This document shows, one piece after another, positions 1-14,367 of a stretch of 64,000 nucleotides of DNA. The notes below the pieces were generated by a model. That model worked only from the letters and a program-made list of their open reading frames with translations. It had not been told where the DNA came from and did no database searches. The stretch is taken from contig CM030872.1 of the NCBI GenBank assembly GCA_018105865.1, positions 9,274,516-9,338,515 of the forward strand. Reading direction: 5' to 3'. The first letter of the stretch is position 1. Every line of letters begins with the position of its first letter. The DNA comes from Metaphire vulgaris (lineage: Eukaryota > Annelida > Clitellata > Crassiclitellata > Megascolecidae). The position numbers and the translations under genes are program-made.

Positions 1-100
<100 letters not shown>

Positions 101-245
101 TTTTCTTCTTCTTCTTCTCTGTCCTGAAACACAGGTTCAGAGTGGCATTGTTTCATTCTTCTCTGTGCCTTGCCTCTTCCTTGATTTCTGCATAGGTTTT
201 GTGAGGCTGTACATCTGTTTTCATCATCTAGTCCTGTCTTGTCTT

Positions 246-338
246 TTATACTTTCCTCCATTACGTACAGTATACTGGTATACTTTCCTCCATTATGTAC
301 AGTATACTGGTATACTTTCCTCCATTATGTACAGTTGT
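246..338. repeat. 32-bp tandem repeat, three units
   Basis: Three near-identical copies of a unit beginning tatactttcctccattatgt, in the first intron seen. Confidence 0.9.
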
Positions 339-488
339 ACACTTGATTTTGAATATTTAACAAGAATAATTTTTGCAATGATTTTGCAGTTTCTTAGTGC
401 AATATATTTTGCTATGATCATTTCAAGCAGAGCCTATGAGATGCTCTTGATTAAGGAATTATATAAGATCATATGATGGGTTTTTCAG

Positions 489-555
489 TGACAACTTTGA
501 ATCTTCTGATCGATTTAACGATCCGAGCCTTGTTCAGAACTGTACCAAAGGCCAT
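489..555 (+). CDS. ATP8A: ATP8A exon a (N-domain start)
   Basis: Preceded by tttttcag and followed by gtaagc. It begins with the last base of a codon and reads [10 protein letters not shown], aligning with the FSDSSLLEN stretch of vertebrate ATP8A. The first exon seen in the window; earlier exons are off the left edge. Confidence 0.85.
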
Positions 556-712
556 GTAAGCTAAGTTTAAATGAATGTGTTTTAGTGCAAGATGTCATTT
601 TTGCCTAAAAAATATATTAGAAAAGTTGACTTACTGTATATTTTAATATTTTCAGTACCTGGAACATATTATTACATCCCATATATGGCTATCTGCTGGA
701 CCCAGATGTGTT

Positions 713-744
<32 letters not shown>

Positions 745-948
745 TATATGTATGTAGCCTATATTCAATGGAATGTAGCACAATGACTGTCACAGCCAGA
801 AGCATTGGATCGGTGCTGAATGTGATAAGATATCTCTAATGGTGATACTTAATTTTTTTTCTGATAGTTTTATTTGTATTTATTTTTATTTACATTTGAA
901 AGTTTTCAATTATAAATTACTTTGTTATGACACAAAAATGTATTTTTG

Positions 949-1019
<71 letters not shown>

Positions 1020-3180
1020 GCTGACAATTTCTTGTGCACCATATTACCAAAATGCCAGGAGCAAGGACACATTACAGAGTCCATTAAAAATTAATAAAAT
1101 AACAGTCATCAAAAAAAGAAAAAACTGTTATTTTTGTAATTTTGTCTGTTAATTATTACTTGTGGTTTAGCTTATTTGATTAATTTCACTTTTTTCTCAA
1201 GAATGCAGGACTTTGCTGTTCTAGAAGACTGCTCTTGTTATTCGTGATTTCCTGATTTTGATGTCCGTTTGCCATACTGTCGTTCCTGAGCTCGATCCGG
1301 CTGATCCAACGAATATTCATTATCAGGCTTCAAGTCCCGGTAAGATTAAAGACCTTGCTGCATATTAATTCTAATGTGAGTTATACAGAGGACTGCTTTC
1401 AGAGTTGATGAGGCTGTTTGCAAATGCTCTGTAGCCAAGCATTTGACTTTGTGGCTACATGCCTTCATGAGCACCAGCGCCCGCAGACATTTTTCCAGGA
1501 GGGCAAAAACACATTTTAACATAATGGTCACGATTAATATTTTAGGAAGGTTTTTTAAAATTTAAATGTGAAATATTGGTATTTGCATTTTCCGGAGGGG
1601 GCGAGTGCCCCCTCTTGCCCTAATGTGTGGCGCCCATGCATGCCTTCAATCACTCAACCAGTCAGTCATGAAGCTTCTTTAGCACCATTATTATAATGTA
1701 TTTACTTCTGTGCTCACTTTGGAGTGTATCATAGCTGGAAGGCATGTTCAGAATAAATGGATTGTTCTAGTTAAGGAAGGTATGTATATAAGTAGAAAAG
1801 AGGTGTGTTGACAACTGTTGTGTTCTAAGTTAATACCTGACAGTTGAGAGACACTCAGAATGGTGAGCTTATGCTGGCTAAGAGTTCCAGATCCTGTGTC
1901 AAGTGACAGAGAAGCCCTGCTTACCAATAGTGTTACTGTACACTTTGATACACAGTCAGTGTGATACACACTCAGTATGATACACACTCAGTTTGATACA
2001 CACTCAGTGTGATACACACTCAGTTTGATACAAACTCAGTATGATACACACTCAGTATGATACACACTCAGTATGATACACACTCAGTGTGATACACACT
2101 CAGTTTGAAACACACTCAGTTTGATACACACTCAGTTTGATACACACTCAGTTTGATACACACTCAGTTTGATACACACTCAGTGTGATACACACTCAGT
2201 TTGATACACACTCAGTTTGATACACACTCAGTTTGATACACACTCAGTTTGATACACACTCAGTTTGATACACTCTCAGTGTGATACACACTCAGTGTGA
2301 TACACACTCAGTTCCATGTTTGAAACTTTGATCAAGTTTGAAACACACTAAACCTGTATGAAGTGCCTCATTTGATACACACTCAGAAACACTCATTTAA
2401 AACACACTCAGTGTGATAACACTCTTTGATATAAGTTTGACACACACTCAGTATAAACACTCTGTGATACATTACATTAGTTTGAACAGAGTGTGACAAG
2501 TTTTAAACTTAAACACACTTTGTGTTTATAACGTTTGATACACAGTTTGATACACTCTCGGTGTGATACACACTCAGTGTGATCTCAGTTTGAATGTTGA
2601 TAAATGCTCAGTTGTTTTTGTGATACACACTTAGTTTGAAGACATTGTGATAACCAAAAATCATATGATACAACTCAGTGACATTTGATAACACTCAGTG
2701 TGATTGTCACTATAAAACACTCAGTTTGATTCATTGTTAATTGCAAAGCTTATAGTTCCATGTTCTTATCACATCTAAACATGCTTAACTTTCTGCTCTG
2801 AATGACACTATATAAACCTCATATTACATTACATGAACAGAGACAAGTTTTAAACTCAATCCTTTGTTTTATAAGTTTTGATCTTGTTCGGTCAATTGTC
2901 TCAGAGAACATCCTTGTTTTTTTTCTTTTAGAATTGTCATGTTCAAGTGACATTTGTTAAAGTGCCATTGTCACTATACAAATTGTATTGTTAATAATCA
3001 TCATCATCATCATCTTCTTCTTCTTCACTTTCTGACTGCATGGCAGCAATCTTAGATCTCATTTTTTGCTCTTCTTGTTCTAATCTGCATCCTTCTACAA
3101 TTGTCAATGTTCTTTGTTTCCAGTTCCTTGATGCTAATCCATCTTTTATTTAATAATAATAATTCTAATAATAATAGTGC

Positions 3181-3255
<75 letters not shown>

Positions 3256-4089
3256 AGAGCAGTTATGGTGACTGTATCACAGTATTTGCAGCCTTTGCTC
3301 ATGTTCATGTCTTTTCTACAGTTCAGGTCTTCTGATGTGTTTCAGGATGATTTTTAAACAATGTGTATAGTCTATTAAATACTACTTGTAGATGAGAGGG
3401 CTTTGGTGCTGGGGGCCAAATCGCAGGGAGTTATCTTTGCAAGTCGTTCTCCAAATTATGTTACAATTCAAGTGGTCAGTGTTATCGTAATATATACAAT
3501 TAGATTGGATTTATTTTAAATTGAATCTAAATTTGTTTTTATCTTTTGCTGGAGCATTGTCATGCAATTCATAAACCTGCTGGTCTTGTTTTGTTCAAGC
3601 TTAGGCTTGTAGTCGTAACCGTAATTGTAATCATTTTTAATTCGTAATTGCAGTTCGATCGTGAGGAAAAGTACGAAATTCTAAACGTTCTCTCGTTTAC
3701 GAGTCACAGAAAGCGAATGTCCGTAATTGTCCGAGCGCCCGACGGAAAAATCCGGTTAATGACCAAAGGAGCTGTAAGACAGTCGACCAAATGGCATGTT
3801 TAGTTAAGTGTTCTTGCCATGTAAATGGGTTTTCGTTCCGGGTCATTTTCTGTGTCAGGCCAACTGTCCAATATCTGTGAAATCCTCCGGTTTGCTGACA
3901 TCCAGAGAGTCTAAAGACTCGCCTGTTTCGAAAAGCACATGCTACCTGGGAGACAAACCTTTACTTGCTCTCTACTGATTTTCACTTCTTCCATAGGATT
4001 TTGACTATGACTATTCTATTTAAACGTATGACTCTTTGATGTGCCCTTGCTCCAGACATAAGGACTGTGGTGCATAATAAATTGTCAAT

Positions 4090-4131
<42 letters not shown>

Positions 4132-7100
4132 GTTATAATGGCAATAACAATTAATCAGGTCTGTAGGAAGTGGGGTGCAGAGGTGCGACTGCACCCCTGG
4201 AAAGAATTAGGGGGTGTGCCGCACCCCCTGGAAGATGAGGCTGGTTTTTGCCTGTCAGGATTTTCAGGATTTTTAAAAAGAAGATAAAGGAAGGGCAATG
4301 ACCTTTTTTGCTAGTCAGGACTTTTAAAACAGGACAAAGCAAGGTGATGACCTTTTTCGCTTGTCAGGATTTGTTTTTAAAGAAGATAGATTAAGAAAGG
4401 CGACAACCTTTTTTTGCATGTCAAGACTTTTAACTTGAAAATACTGCACCCCTGGCAAAATTTCGTTCTGATGTGCCTGTAATTAATAAGAATGTTATGT
4501 GAGAGAATGTATTATAACACTTGCATGGCTGGTTATTATTGAATTTGTAGTGTTTAAGTTTGAAGCCTGATGCTTTTGTTCATAGGATAATGTTATTTTT
4601 GAGAGACTCAAACAGGACAGCAGTACATGAGCGAAACATTGGAGCATTTGGAGGACTTTGCTAGAATGGGTAAATGCAAATATATATTCCAGACATTTCT
4701 GAATTGCCAACGCATACCATAGTTCATGGTTTGATCATAGTGTTAGCATTGAGATGCAGGCTCAAGTGCATTATAAAGTTGAGGGATAGTTGATCTGTTG
4801 ATCATTCTTCAGAGAACAATACCTACTCATGTACCTACTCATTTACATTACATTTACAAGAACATACAGTATGTATCTACTCATTTACATTACATTTACA
4901 AGAACATACAGTATGTACCTACTCATTTACATTACATTTACAAGAACATACAGTATGTACCTACTCATTGTATAATACTTTAATTATTGACTAATTATAT
5001 GTAATTACTCTTTACATTGCTACTTTGTTTTCAGTTAATTTAGGATTATAATATAAGTTTGTATCCATTGCATTTTTTGACATTGTTTTCAGTTCAATTA
5101 ATTAAGGCACTATAATGTTCTGACCCTATACTGTTGTATATTGTATGTCATTACAGTTGTGTTGGAAAATAAACTGCCTGTCTGTCAATTGATAGAATAT
5201 GTCAGAACGACAGAGACAGAGAAACAAAGAGAGACAGACATATGGAGAGAAAGGAGGGAGGGAGGGTTGGAGTATAGGCAATTGGATTACGAGGTAGTTA
5301 TTTTACTGTAATTACAGCTTAACATGAATTGAATGGATGGGTGGAATAAGGAGGTAACCGTATCCGACTCCCCAATGGTTTGAGTATCAATAACAATAAG
5401 AGGGGTAACTGCATTTACTTCCATATTTCACCGGTACCTTCAACTGATATTTTCACCACTAATGGGGGTAATTGGATCTACTTTCTTATTCCCCTGGGCC
5501 CTTCAATTGACAACCTCACCATTAAGGTGGTAACTGCATTTAACTCCTTATTCCATCCATCCATCCATTCAATTATGTTTCATAGGGTTGCGAACTCTGT
5601 GTCTGGCAGTTGCTGATATTGATGGTCCGTCTTATGAGAAGTGGTCTAGGACCTACCATGCAGCCAGTACAGCAATAGCGGATCGTGAAATCCTGCTGGA
5701 AAACGCTGCCGAAATTATTGAGAAGGTAGAGAGCATAGATTTCATTTAAATATACCGGAATTTCATTAAAATAGACTTGATTTAGTGGAATCTTTACTTC
5801 ACTGAATGATATGTCACAGTTTTTGGAGTCTTTTATGATTGGGAGGTGGATTAAGATATTGTACATGTACTGTATTAATATTTTCTTTGTTTTGGGGATT
5901 AAAGTATTGTACTTTATTAACTTATACCTCCTACATCACTGATTGCCTAGACCTAATATATGAACGTGAGTACGGAACCTACCTTTACCTTGCTTTATTA
6001 AGATTTTCTTTGTGTTGGAGTTTAGGGTGTTGTACTTTTTAAATATTTTCTTTGTATTGATACTATGTGTGTTTCTTGTAACGGAGATTTTGACCTTATT
6101 ACTGCATTCATTATCACGACAAATTGTCAAACTGTTTACATTGACAGGGGACCTATAGGATAAGTCATCTCTAAATATGTTTTCCTATGTATGTGGCTTT
6201 TCTCTACCTGAATCTACAATGCTAAACAACCAAGGACTACCAATTATGAATTTAACCTTGACTGAGATCATACATACACTGTATGTTCTTGTAAATGTAA
6301 TGTAAAGTAATCAATTACCATAAGGCAGAAAGTTTTAGTTAAGTTATTGCTTGGTCTTTGTTACTGTGAAGGGTATATAAAAGGTAAAGGTAGGTCCCGT
6401 ACTCGAGTCCGAGCGTTGGGTTCCGGCACTTATCTCCAGTCTTGGGCAATCAGCGACATAGGTGGTATAGGCCATTAATCTGGGGTTGGTTGTCATTACT
6501 TTCCCCAGACCCACGTTTTACCTTCGCAGCTTAACGCTGCTCCTCAGTTTACCACCGCCCTCTAGCGAGTAAGGCTGAGTTGACCTTAGGGCTCCTGCAG
6601 GGATCTAACCCGTGACCCTCTTCTCCATCATGCAACGCTGTTACCACTCTGCTAACTTCCCGCCTCGAAGGGTATATACTTTACTGTATAATGCATATCC
6701 TGGTTGGGCAAAAGACGTGGGATGTGTGTAATGCCTTTTGGGTGTTTTTTACCCATAGAACCTGAGGCTCCTTGGTGCAACAGCCATAGAGGATAGACTT
6801 CAGGAGGTTAGTAATAAAACATTTGAATTTAATCCTTTAACACCATTTGTTGGCTGAAGGCAGTGTCGGTCGGGTCCAGTGAACGAGATATGGAACGGCA
6901 ATGCAGGGACTCTGTGAAGTCTGGGATAAGCCACTTCTTAGTTATGCATTCAGAATCTTCAGGTGCTCTGTCCAGAGATAGGGGTTCCATACTCCAGCGG
7001 TCACCGCTCTCTTCTCTATCTTGATTTTTTATACTTGATTTCTTTTTCACGGTTTCTTGTTTGTCTTCTTTGCTTTAGGATCGAACATCGACTCTAGCAT

Positions 7101-8155
7101 CATTGTCTTTGGTCTTTCTTTCTTTCTGTGTTTTCCCTTCCATCTTCCCATCTAGTACTTCTATTAGTAGGCGCGTATCTTCTGTCTGAACGTGACCTAT
7201 CCATTTCTCTTGTCTAGTACGAATTATGCACTATATGAGCCTACATGTAATTCGTTTCATCACTCTTCTGACTTTTTGCATACCTATAGCCTACTCTAGC
7301 CATTGGCTTTCGAGAGTCCAATGTCAGAGTATCAATTTTAAGATATTTCTGTTCCATAAAACCTGTGATACACGAGAGTAGCTGTCTTAATGCCCCTTTT
7401 ATCTCTTGATCGACTTTGTGGACATATGACAGAGAATAGATTTCTGGTAGACTTTGCATAGTGTCGTTTGACATAGCTCACCATTTTTCGCGGCATTCCG
7501 AACGCTCTAGAATAAAATTGAGGCTGAATATATTGACTATTCTAGTACAGTTTGATGAAATGAAGATGGGGATACAAGAAAATGTGGATATAATTCGTTT
7601 CATCACTCTTCTGAATGTTTGCATATCTATAGCCGACTGTTTCAATAGGATTAGTACTGTAGGAATAGTTCTTCTGCAGGCCAATGTCAAACAGGGTATA
7701 AATTTTATAATATTTTTGTGGTCTTTAAAATCTGTGATACAAGAAACAAACTATATTAAAACCCCTCTTATCTCTTGATCGATTGAATGTATTGGCTATT
7801 CCAGTACGGTTTGACGCAATGAAGATGGGGACACAAGAAAATGTGAATATACAGTATATACACTGATGTGCTGTTTTTGGGGTGCAGTGGAGTAGTGGGG
7901 GGGGGGGTCTTGCCATTCAGTCAAGAGTTGCAGGTTGGAATCTAACCCTAGCCTCTGTGCAACTGCATCAACACAACAAGTTTTTCACCCCATTTGTCTG
8001 TGAAGAACATAGCAGGAGACCACCTCATCCTTGGGTAGTTTAACCCTTATACCAACAGAACCGAGTATATTCGGTTCTCATTGCATATAGATCCAAAGTA
8101 TTCGGTGGTTTAAAGGTTAAAAGTCATTTGGACCTGTCTTTGGGCTGAGAACTTA

Positions 8156-8217
<62 letters not shown>

Positions 8218-11200
8218 TCATCTTTTGTTTAATGGCATGCAATATAATTCTTTGACTTTATATCAACTTTGCTATAGGGTGTTCCTGAGACAATTGCCAG
8301 CTTATCTAGGGCTAACATCAAGATCTGGGTTTTGACAGGAGACAAACAAGAGACAGCAATTAACATTGGTAATTAATCAGTCTATTAATATTTAAAATCT
8401 ATTAGGATATTTTTGCACTAGATTATTGTGTATGCTTGTGTTTCAGGTGGGAATTTGTTTTAAGATGTACTTAAAAATCTGGGAGTGGCACTAAATTTTG
8501 AGACAGTCATTTTCATTAGACCTTGGACCATGCTTGGCCTTCTTTTAAAATTGTTTTTATCTTTTAGCAGGCTGAGTTTCAGTAAGTAAGATCTTTGGCT
8601 TTTGCCACAGAAGTTAGAATGTTTCTATTTTGGCCTGTATTGGAATTTTTGAGGTTTTTTAGCATATACTGTAGATACCAATTGAAGCTGTATCATTTAT
8701 TCTGTAAGCGTTTATGTTGTTGTTCAGACACTAACTCACCTCAGGGCAACTTCCCTTGAACCCTTCTTCTTCTTAACCCCTTAACTGGGGATCCCGGATA
8801 TATCTGTCCATTTTACATCGAGTTACAGTTAAATACACGGTTAAGGGGTTAATTAAGTTCTCTGCCCGGAAGCAGGTCCTGGTTCCCTTTGGCACCATCC
8901 TTCTCTGTCAGCAGCTTGGGTCTTTAATCCTTTGTATCCGTCTTTAGTCAGCATCCAGTGCAGAGGTGATGTACGTGGTCTTCCTCTGGTTATCTTTAAC
9001 CCTTGGGCACCGATATTTTGGCTTCATAACGTAATGGTTATATGGACTGCTGATGCAAAAAGGTTAATTTAGATTTTGGTCAGTATACAATGGATTAATG
9101 AGATCTATTTGATCATTTTTGATTATTTATTACTTTGTTCTCTGTGTCAGGCTATTCGTGTCGTCTCCTGACTCCTGGCATGAAAGTCCTCACGCTGAAT
9201 GAGCAAAGTCTAGATGTAAGTAGAAATTAAATTAATTGTGTATTATGTTGAAATGTTTGGAGTTGTGCAGGATTTAGATGGTGTGAAGTGTATTGCATTT
9301 ACAGAGATCTTCTTCAGGTGCTCTGTCCAAAGACAGGTTCCATATTCCAGCGTCGCCACTCCTCTCTATCTTGAGCTTTTGTCTTCGGGGTTGAATACTT
9401 GTTTTATTCCGTAGTGTCGAACTTCCACTCCAGCATCGATGTCCTTGGTCGCCCTATCCGTGCTTTTCCATTCATCTTTCCTTCTAGTACATCTCTTAGT
9501 AGGCATGATTCTCCTCTCAGAACATGGCATATGCGCTTCTTTTGTCTTGTACGAATAGTGTTCATTAGGCTTTTCTTCTCTTACAGATATAAACATGTCT
9601 GTGTCTTCTTCACACACAACTTTGTACTCATCGGCATGCTACAAAGATTATAAGGCTTTTTTGTATGCTTAAAATTGGTTAATACCATAAAATCTAGTTG
9701 CAATTTGAATACCCAGCACTGGGTATTTACAGTTGCTTTATTACAATAAACATTTTGATTTTATTTAATGAAATTTTGAGATAATTTTATGTCGGTGAAA
9801 GCTGTATTGTGGCCACTTGGTTATGAACCTCGTCAAGAAACTTGAAGAATGCTTCATGTTGAACGGCATTTCAGAATTGTGTAAATTTGTAATGTAATGT
9901 AATGTATTGTAGCATTTATAGAGCGCCTCTTATATTTCTAATCAGAGAGAGGCGCTCCTGGATTTGGAGTCGCTTGATGAAGTAGTCATAATTGGAAATT
10001 ATGGAATATTTGTTTTAAGATGTACTTCAAAATCTGGGAGTGGCACTAAATTTTGAGACAGTCATTTTCATTAGACCTTGGACCATGCTTTACCTTCTTT
10101 TAAAATTGATTTTATCTTTAAGCGGGCTGAGTTTCCATAAGTAAAATGATCTTTGGCCATTACCACAGAAGTTAGAATGTCAAATCTGAAATATCGGCCT
10201 AACAGGACGAAAAAGTTAACCTATAGTATGGTACTGTTTAGATATGGTAAATTTGGTCATAAAAGATATGTAGGGAAATTGAAGGTGAATGGTTCCTTTC
10301 AATTTGTCACCTTGATACAAAAGAATAGGCAGAAAATGCCAGTTCAAGGATGCTGCAAACCAGGGTGAAATTTGCGATCTGGAGCAGTGGGGGGGATATG
10401 TCGAGCTTGGGGGATGTAGTTGTTGGGAAATGTAGCAGTGGGGGGATGTAGCAGTATGGGAATGCAGTTGGGCAGTGGGGGGGGGCAAGATTCCCCTTCC
10501 CCCTACAAATCACATCCTGCTGCAAACATTAGAATTGGTATCCTAAAGCAAAATGTCTTGTATATCCACTGTGCCTCATTAGAATAAGACCTTCCAGAAT
10601 TATTTAGTGTTTAGTAGTTAGTACTGAGAATTAATTGCTTTTGCTATTCATCCCTTTTGTTTCCATTTATACTCTGTTTGTAATAGAAAACCCGAGATAC
10701 ATTAAGGAGATACGCGTCCGAATTTGGAGTTCGTCTTAGAAAAGACAATCTGTTGTTGGCGTTTGTTATTGATGGTGAGGTCTGTGTGTGTATTCTAACG
10801 GCGTTGTGAGTCTTTCATTTTGACTTTTTCATTGTTGAAATCGTGCTCAGGTTGGCATTCCAGTCCGCCAAGTTCCAAGTGTTGTGTGTTGTACTTTTGC
10901 TTGATACACCTCCAGTTTATGAGATTTGCTGGAGAGGTTGGAGCTTAACCCCTTGACCAGGGCAAATCGTATAACCAATAGGTTATGAGGCTGAATGTCA
11001 GCCTAACGGGACGAAAAAGTTAACCTGCAGTATGGTAACGGGCAGCTCCCACTGGGTAAAAATAATATTTTGCCATCTGACCACAGGTTTTGGGGTTGAA
11101 ATAGTCTTTGTTCCCACTGGTGTTTTGAAGAATCAATCGCTGCATATCTTGTCACTTGAGTATAAGATGTGCTGAAGAGAACTTTGCTGAGGCGGTGACT

Positions 11201-11915
11201 GGCCAGTCGGCTAATGTGGACCATATTTTACAAATTGTGCTATCTTTATAGATAAAAAAGTAATGAAATAATGTTTCAGATGTATACTTTTAAAATGAAT
11301 CTGTTGAAAAAAAGTCAGCTCATGTATGCCCTGTGGTGTAATTTCTTCGAAGACATGGCACAATGCCTTTACAGGGCACGTATGGAATTCCTTCTATTAA
11401 TTAGCATTTTACTTGGTCTCCCAGCCAGTCAGCTGAACCGCCTTCAATCGGCTCTTAATGCCACCGCTAGGCTGATTTATGGGGTCAGGTGGCATGACCA
11501 CGTGACCCCATTGCTGAGGGACAGGCTACACTGGCTACGGATACCGGAGCGGATCGTCTTTAAACGGTGTCAACTGACGTTCCGTGTCTTACACGACCCC
11601 TCGTGTCCCAGTTATCTATCCGAGCTGATTCGGAAACCGCTAGCGTCTGACCGTCGCCTTCAATTACGTTCAAGCAGTCGTCTGGTACTGTACATTCCAC
11701 CGCCGTCGAAGACTGTGAAATTCGGTGAGCGTTCTGTCACCCGTGGCAACCCCCTTCTATGGAATTCGTTGCCATACACAGTGACATCCTCTACCTCCTT
11801 TGAACGGTTCTCAGTTGCGCTGAAGACATATTTATTCAACATTTCATTTCCATTTATGTAAAGTGCTCTTGCTTTTGGCATCTAGCTATGTTATAGCGCT
11901 ATAGAAATTGTCGAG

Positions 11916-11947
<32 letters not shown>

Positions 11948-13595
11948 TAGCTTCTCTGTGATTCTTTAGCTGCATTTTTGTTTCCAGACTCTGAAGCACG
12001 CGCTGACGTACAGCTGTCGAGAGGATCTTGTTGACATTCTCGTGTCGTGCAAAGCTGTAATCTGCTGTCGATTGTCACCCCTTCAGAAAGCCGATCTTGT
12101 GACGCTGATCAGGCAGGAGGTCAAGGCGATCACTCTTGCCATCGGTGACGGCGCAAACGATGTGGGAATGATACAGGTACTTAAGATTCATCGTACTGCT
12201 TTTCTGCGTCTTCATATGCACACATGCACACAAACAGTAAGTATCTTGCTGCTGTTAAACATTAACCATGAGCTCTTCCAGATTAGCATAATCCATGTGA
12301 GGTGAATTTTGATCTACTATTTCATTCATGGAATGGAAGAAATAAGAAACCCAAAGCAAATTTTCAACTAAAAACCAAAGGGGTGAAGATTTAAAGGAAG
12401 ACCGAAAAGATGATGGGTGGACGGATTGGAAGAGGATCTTAACACGACAGGGCTGAATATCAACGGAAAAACTGACGGAATACACCGAATGACCTTGGAA
12501 GAAATAGCAGAGGACGGAGAACTTTTGGAGAGATGTCATGGAGAAGTCGATAGCTGGACACAGCTGGAGGACGAAGACCTGAACTGACCCGATTTCATTT
12601 TATTCTATTCTTCTTGATATACTTATGTAGCGCTATAGCATGGCTAAGGCCAAAGTCAAGAGCGTTTTACGAAAGACACAAAATACAAAAATCATACAAG
12701 ATACAAAATAAGTGTGCTTTAAGGTTCGATGTGAACGACTTGAAGGAGGTAGTCGTGGTCACTGAATCTGGACGTGCGTTCCAAAGGAGAGGGTCACTCA
12801 TTCATCTAGGAACTCTTCCTGTTACAGCATGTCCTGCCTTAAACTTTGATAGCTAGTTGATGATTTTTTTCCGGCAGTAGTACAAGTCCTCTGGGATCTG
12901 TATGTGTTAATGTTGTTTTTGTGTGCAATAATTTCACGTTTACATGATGCACTCACTTAGTGCTAATACACTGCACACTTGCATATGTAATGTAACGTAG
13001 CAGAATATTTGTATAACGCCTCATCTGAAGAATCACTCAGAAACACACTTGCTATGATTACTGCATACTGACAAAGAGATGAGTATTTTCATATAACTAT
13101 CGAAAACCAACCGTTTCTTGATGTTAGCTGTGCGGTAGGCTGCCAATAGTCAGCACTTGTAATTCATGCCAGTGATAGTTAGGTTTTGCAAATAGTTTTA
13201 GTTTTTATTTAGTTTTAGAGCTGTTATTTTAGTTTTATTTAGTTTTTGTGCGGCTGCGGCTGACAACACAGCTGTTTTTCTCCCACCATCCACAGGATGG
13301 ACATATTGTGTATTTGCAAAACGAAAACTAAATTAAAACTAAAATTAAAATTATGTACAAAGACCAAATTATCATGTGTGGAAGATACTGTATATAAACT
13401 CTTGCCAAATGCTGTATGTATATTCATTTGAAGGCTGCACATGTTGGTATTGGAATATCTGGAGTTGAGGGACTGCAGGCTTCATGTGCATCAGACTTTG
13501 CCATTGCTCAGGTAATCTGGAGAAATTTCATGGCTACATTATTGATCTTTTGTTCAGCATTAACGGAAGTTTACATTTGAACAGAATAGCACATG

Positions 13596-13662
<67 letters not shown>

Positions 13663-13686
13663 GTACTGTATAACCACTTAAAATTG

Positions 13687-13719
<33 letters not shown>

Positions 13720-13850
13720 GTTATTGTTATTGTTTTCATGAAAGCAGATCTGCTATTCGGACTTGACAGCAGAAGTCTTGCTGTCCTTCGTGTCCTGAGA
13801 GCCCTTTGCTTTCTATTATTTATTATTATTTATTATTATTGTTATTATTA

Positions 13851-13898
<48 letters not shown>

Positions 13899-14313
13899 GG
13901 CTTGACAATTTATATAGCGCAATAAGCATGGCAAAAATGGCCAAAGACAAGAGCGCTTAGAAGTGCAGCTATTACAGTATTTTGTAGGCATTAACTTGGT
14001 AGAAAAATCTTATATCATGGTTATCTTTGTGATGGAGTTTTTTTTTGGTTCTTTCATATCTTAATGAATGTTTGTTGCTTGATGGAGTGAGGGATGAGAT
14101 GGAGTTTCCAAGGTTGTGGATTTGAATTCTGTTGAGGCACAAAACTTTTCTTTAAAAGTGGGGGTGCAGTGGTAGGATCCATGTCACAGGGTCTAATCTA
14201 ACCCTAGCCACTATGGTGACCTTGTTCAAGTTGTTCATCCGTAATTGTATGTGAGGAAGTCAATGGAAAACCACATTTCATCCCAGTTGGTAAAAGCCTT
14301 AAAGCAGATAATG

Positions 14314-14367
<54 letters not shown>

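Noticed and set aside
6580..6672. A functional tRNA gene
   Set aside because: A- and B-box-like words are present, but the arms do not fold as a tRNA and the sequence continues into a SINE body.
10771..10780. Donor gtgagg at 10775 for ATP8A exon j
   Set aside because: Stronger by eye, but it breaks the frame into exon k; gtctgt at 10780 keeps it.
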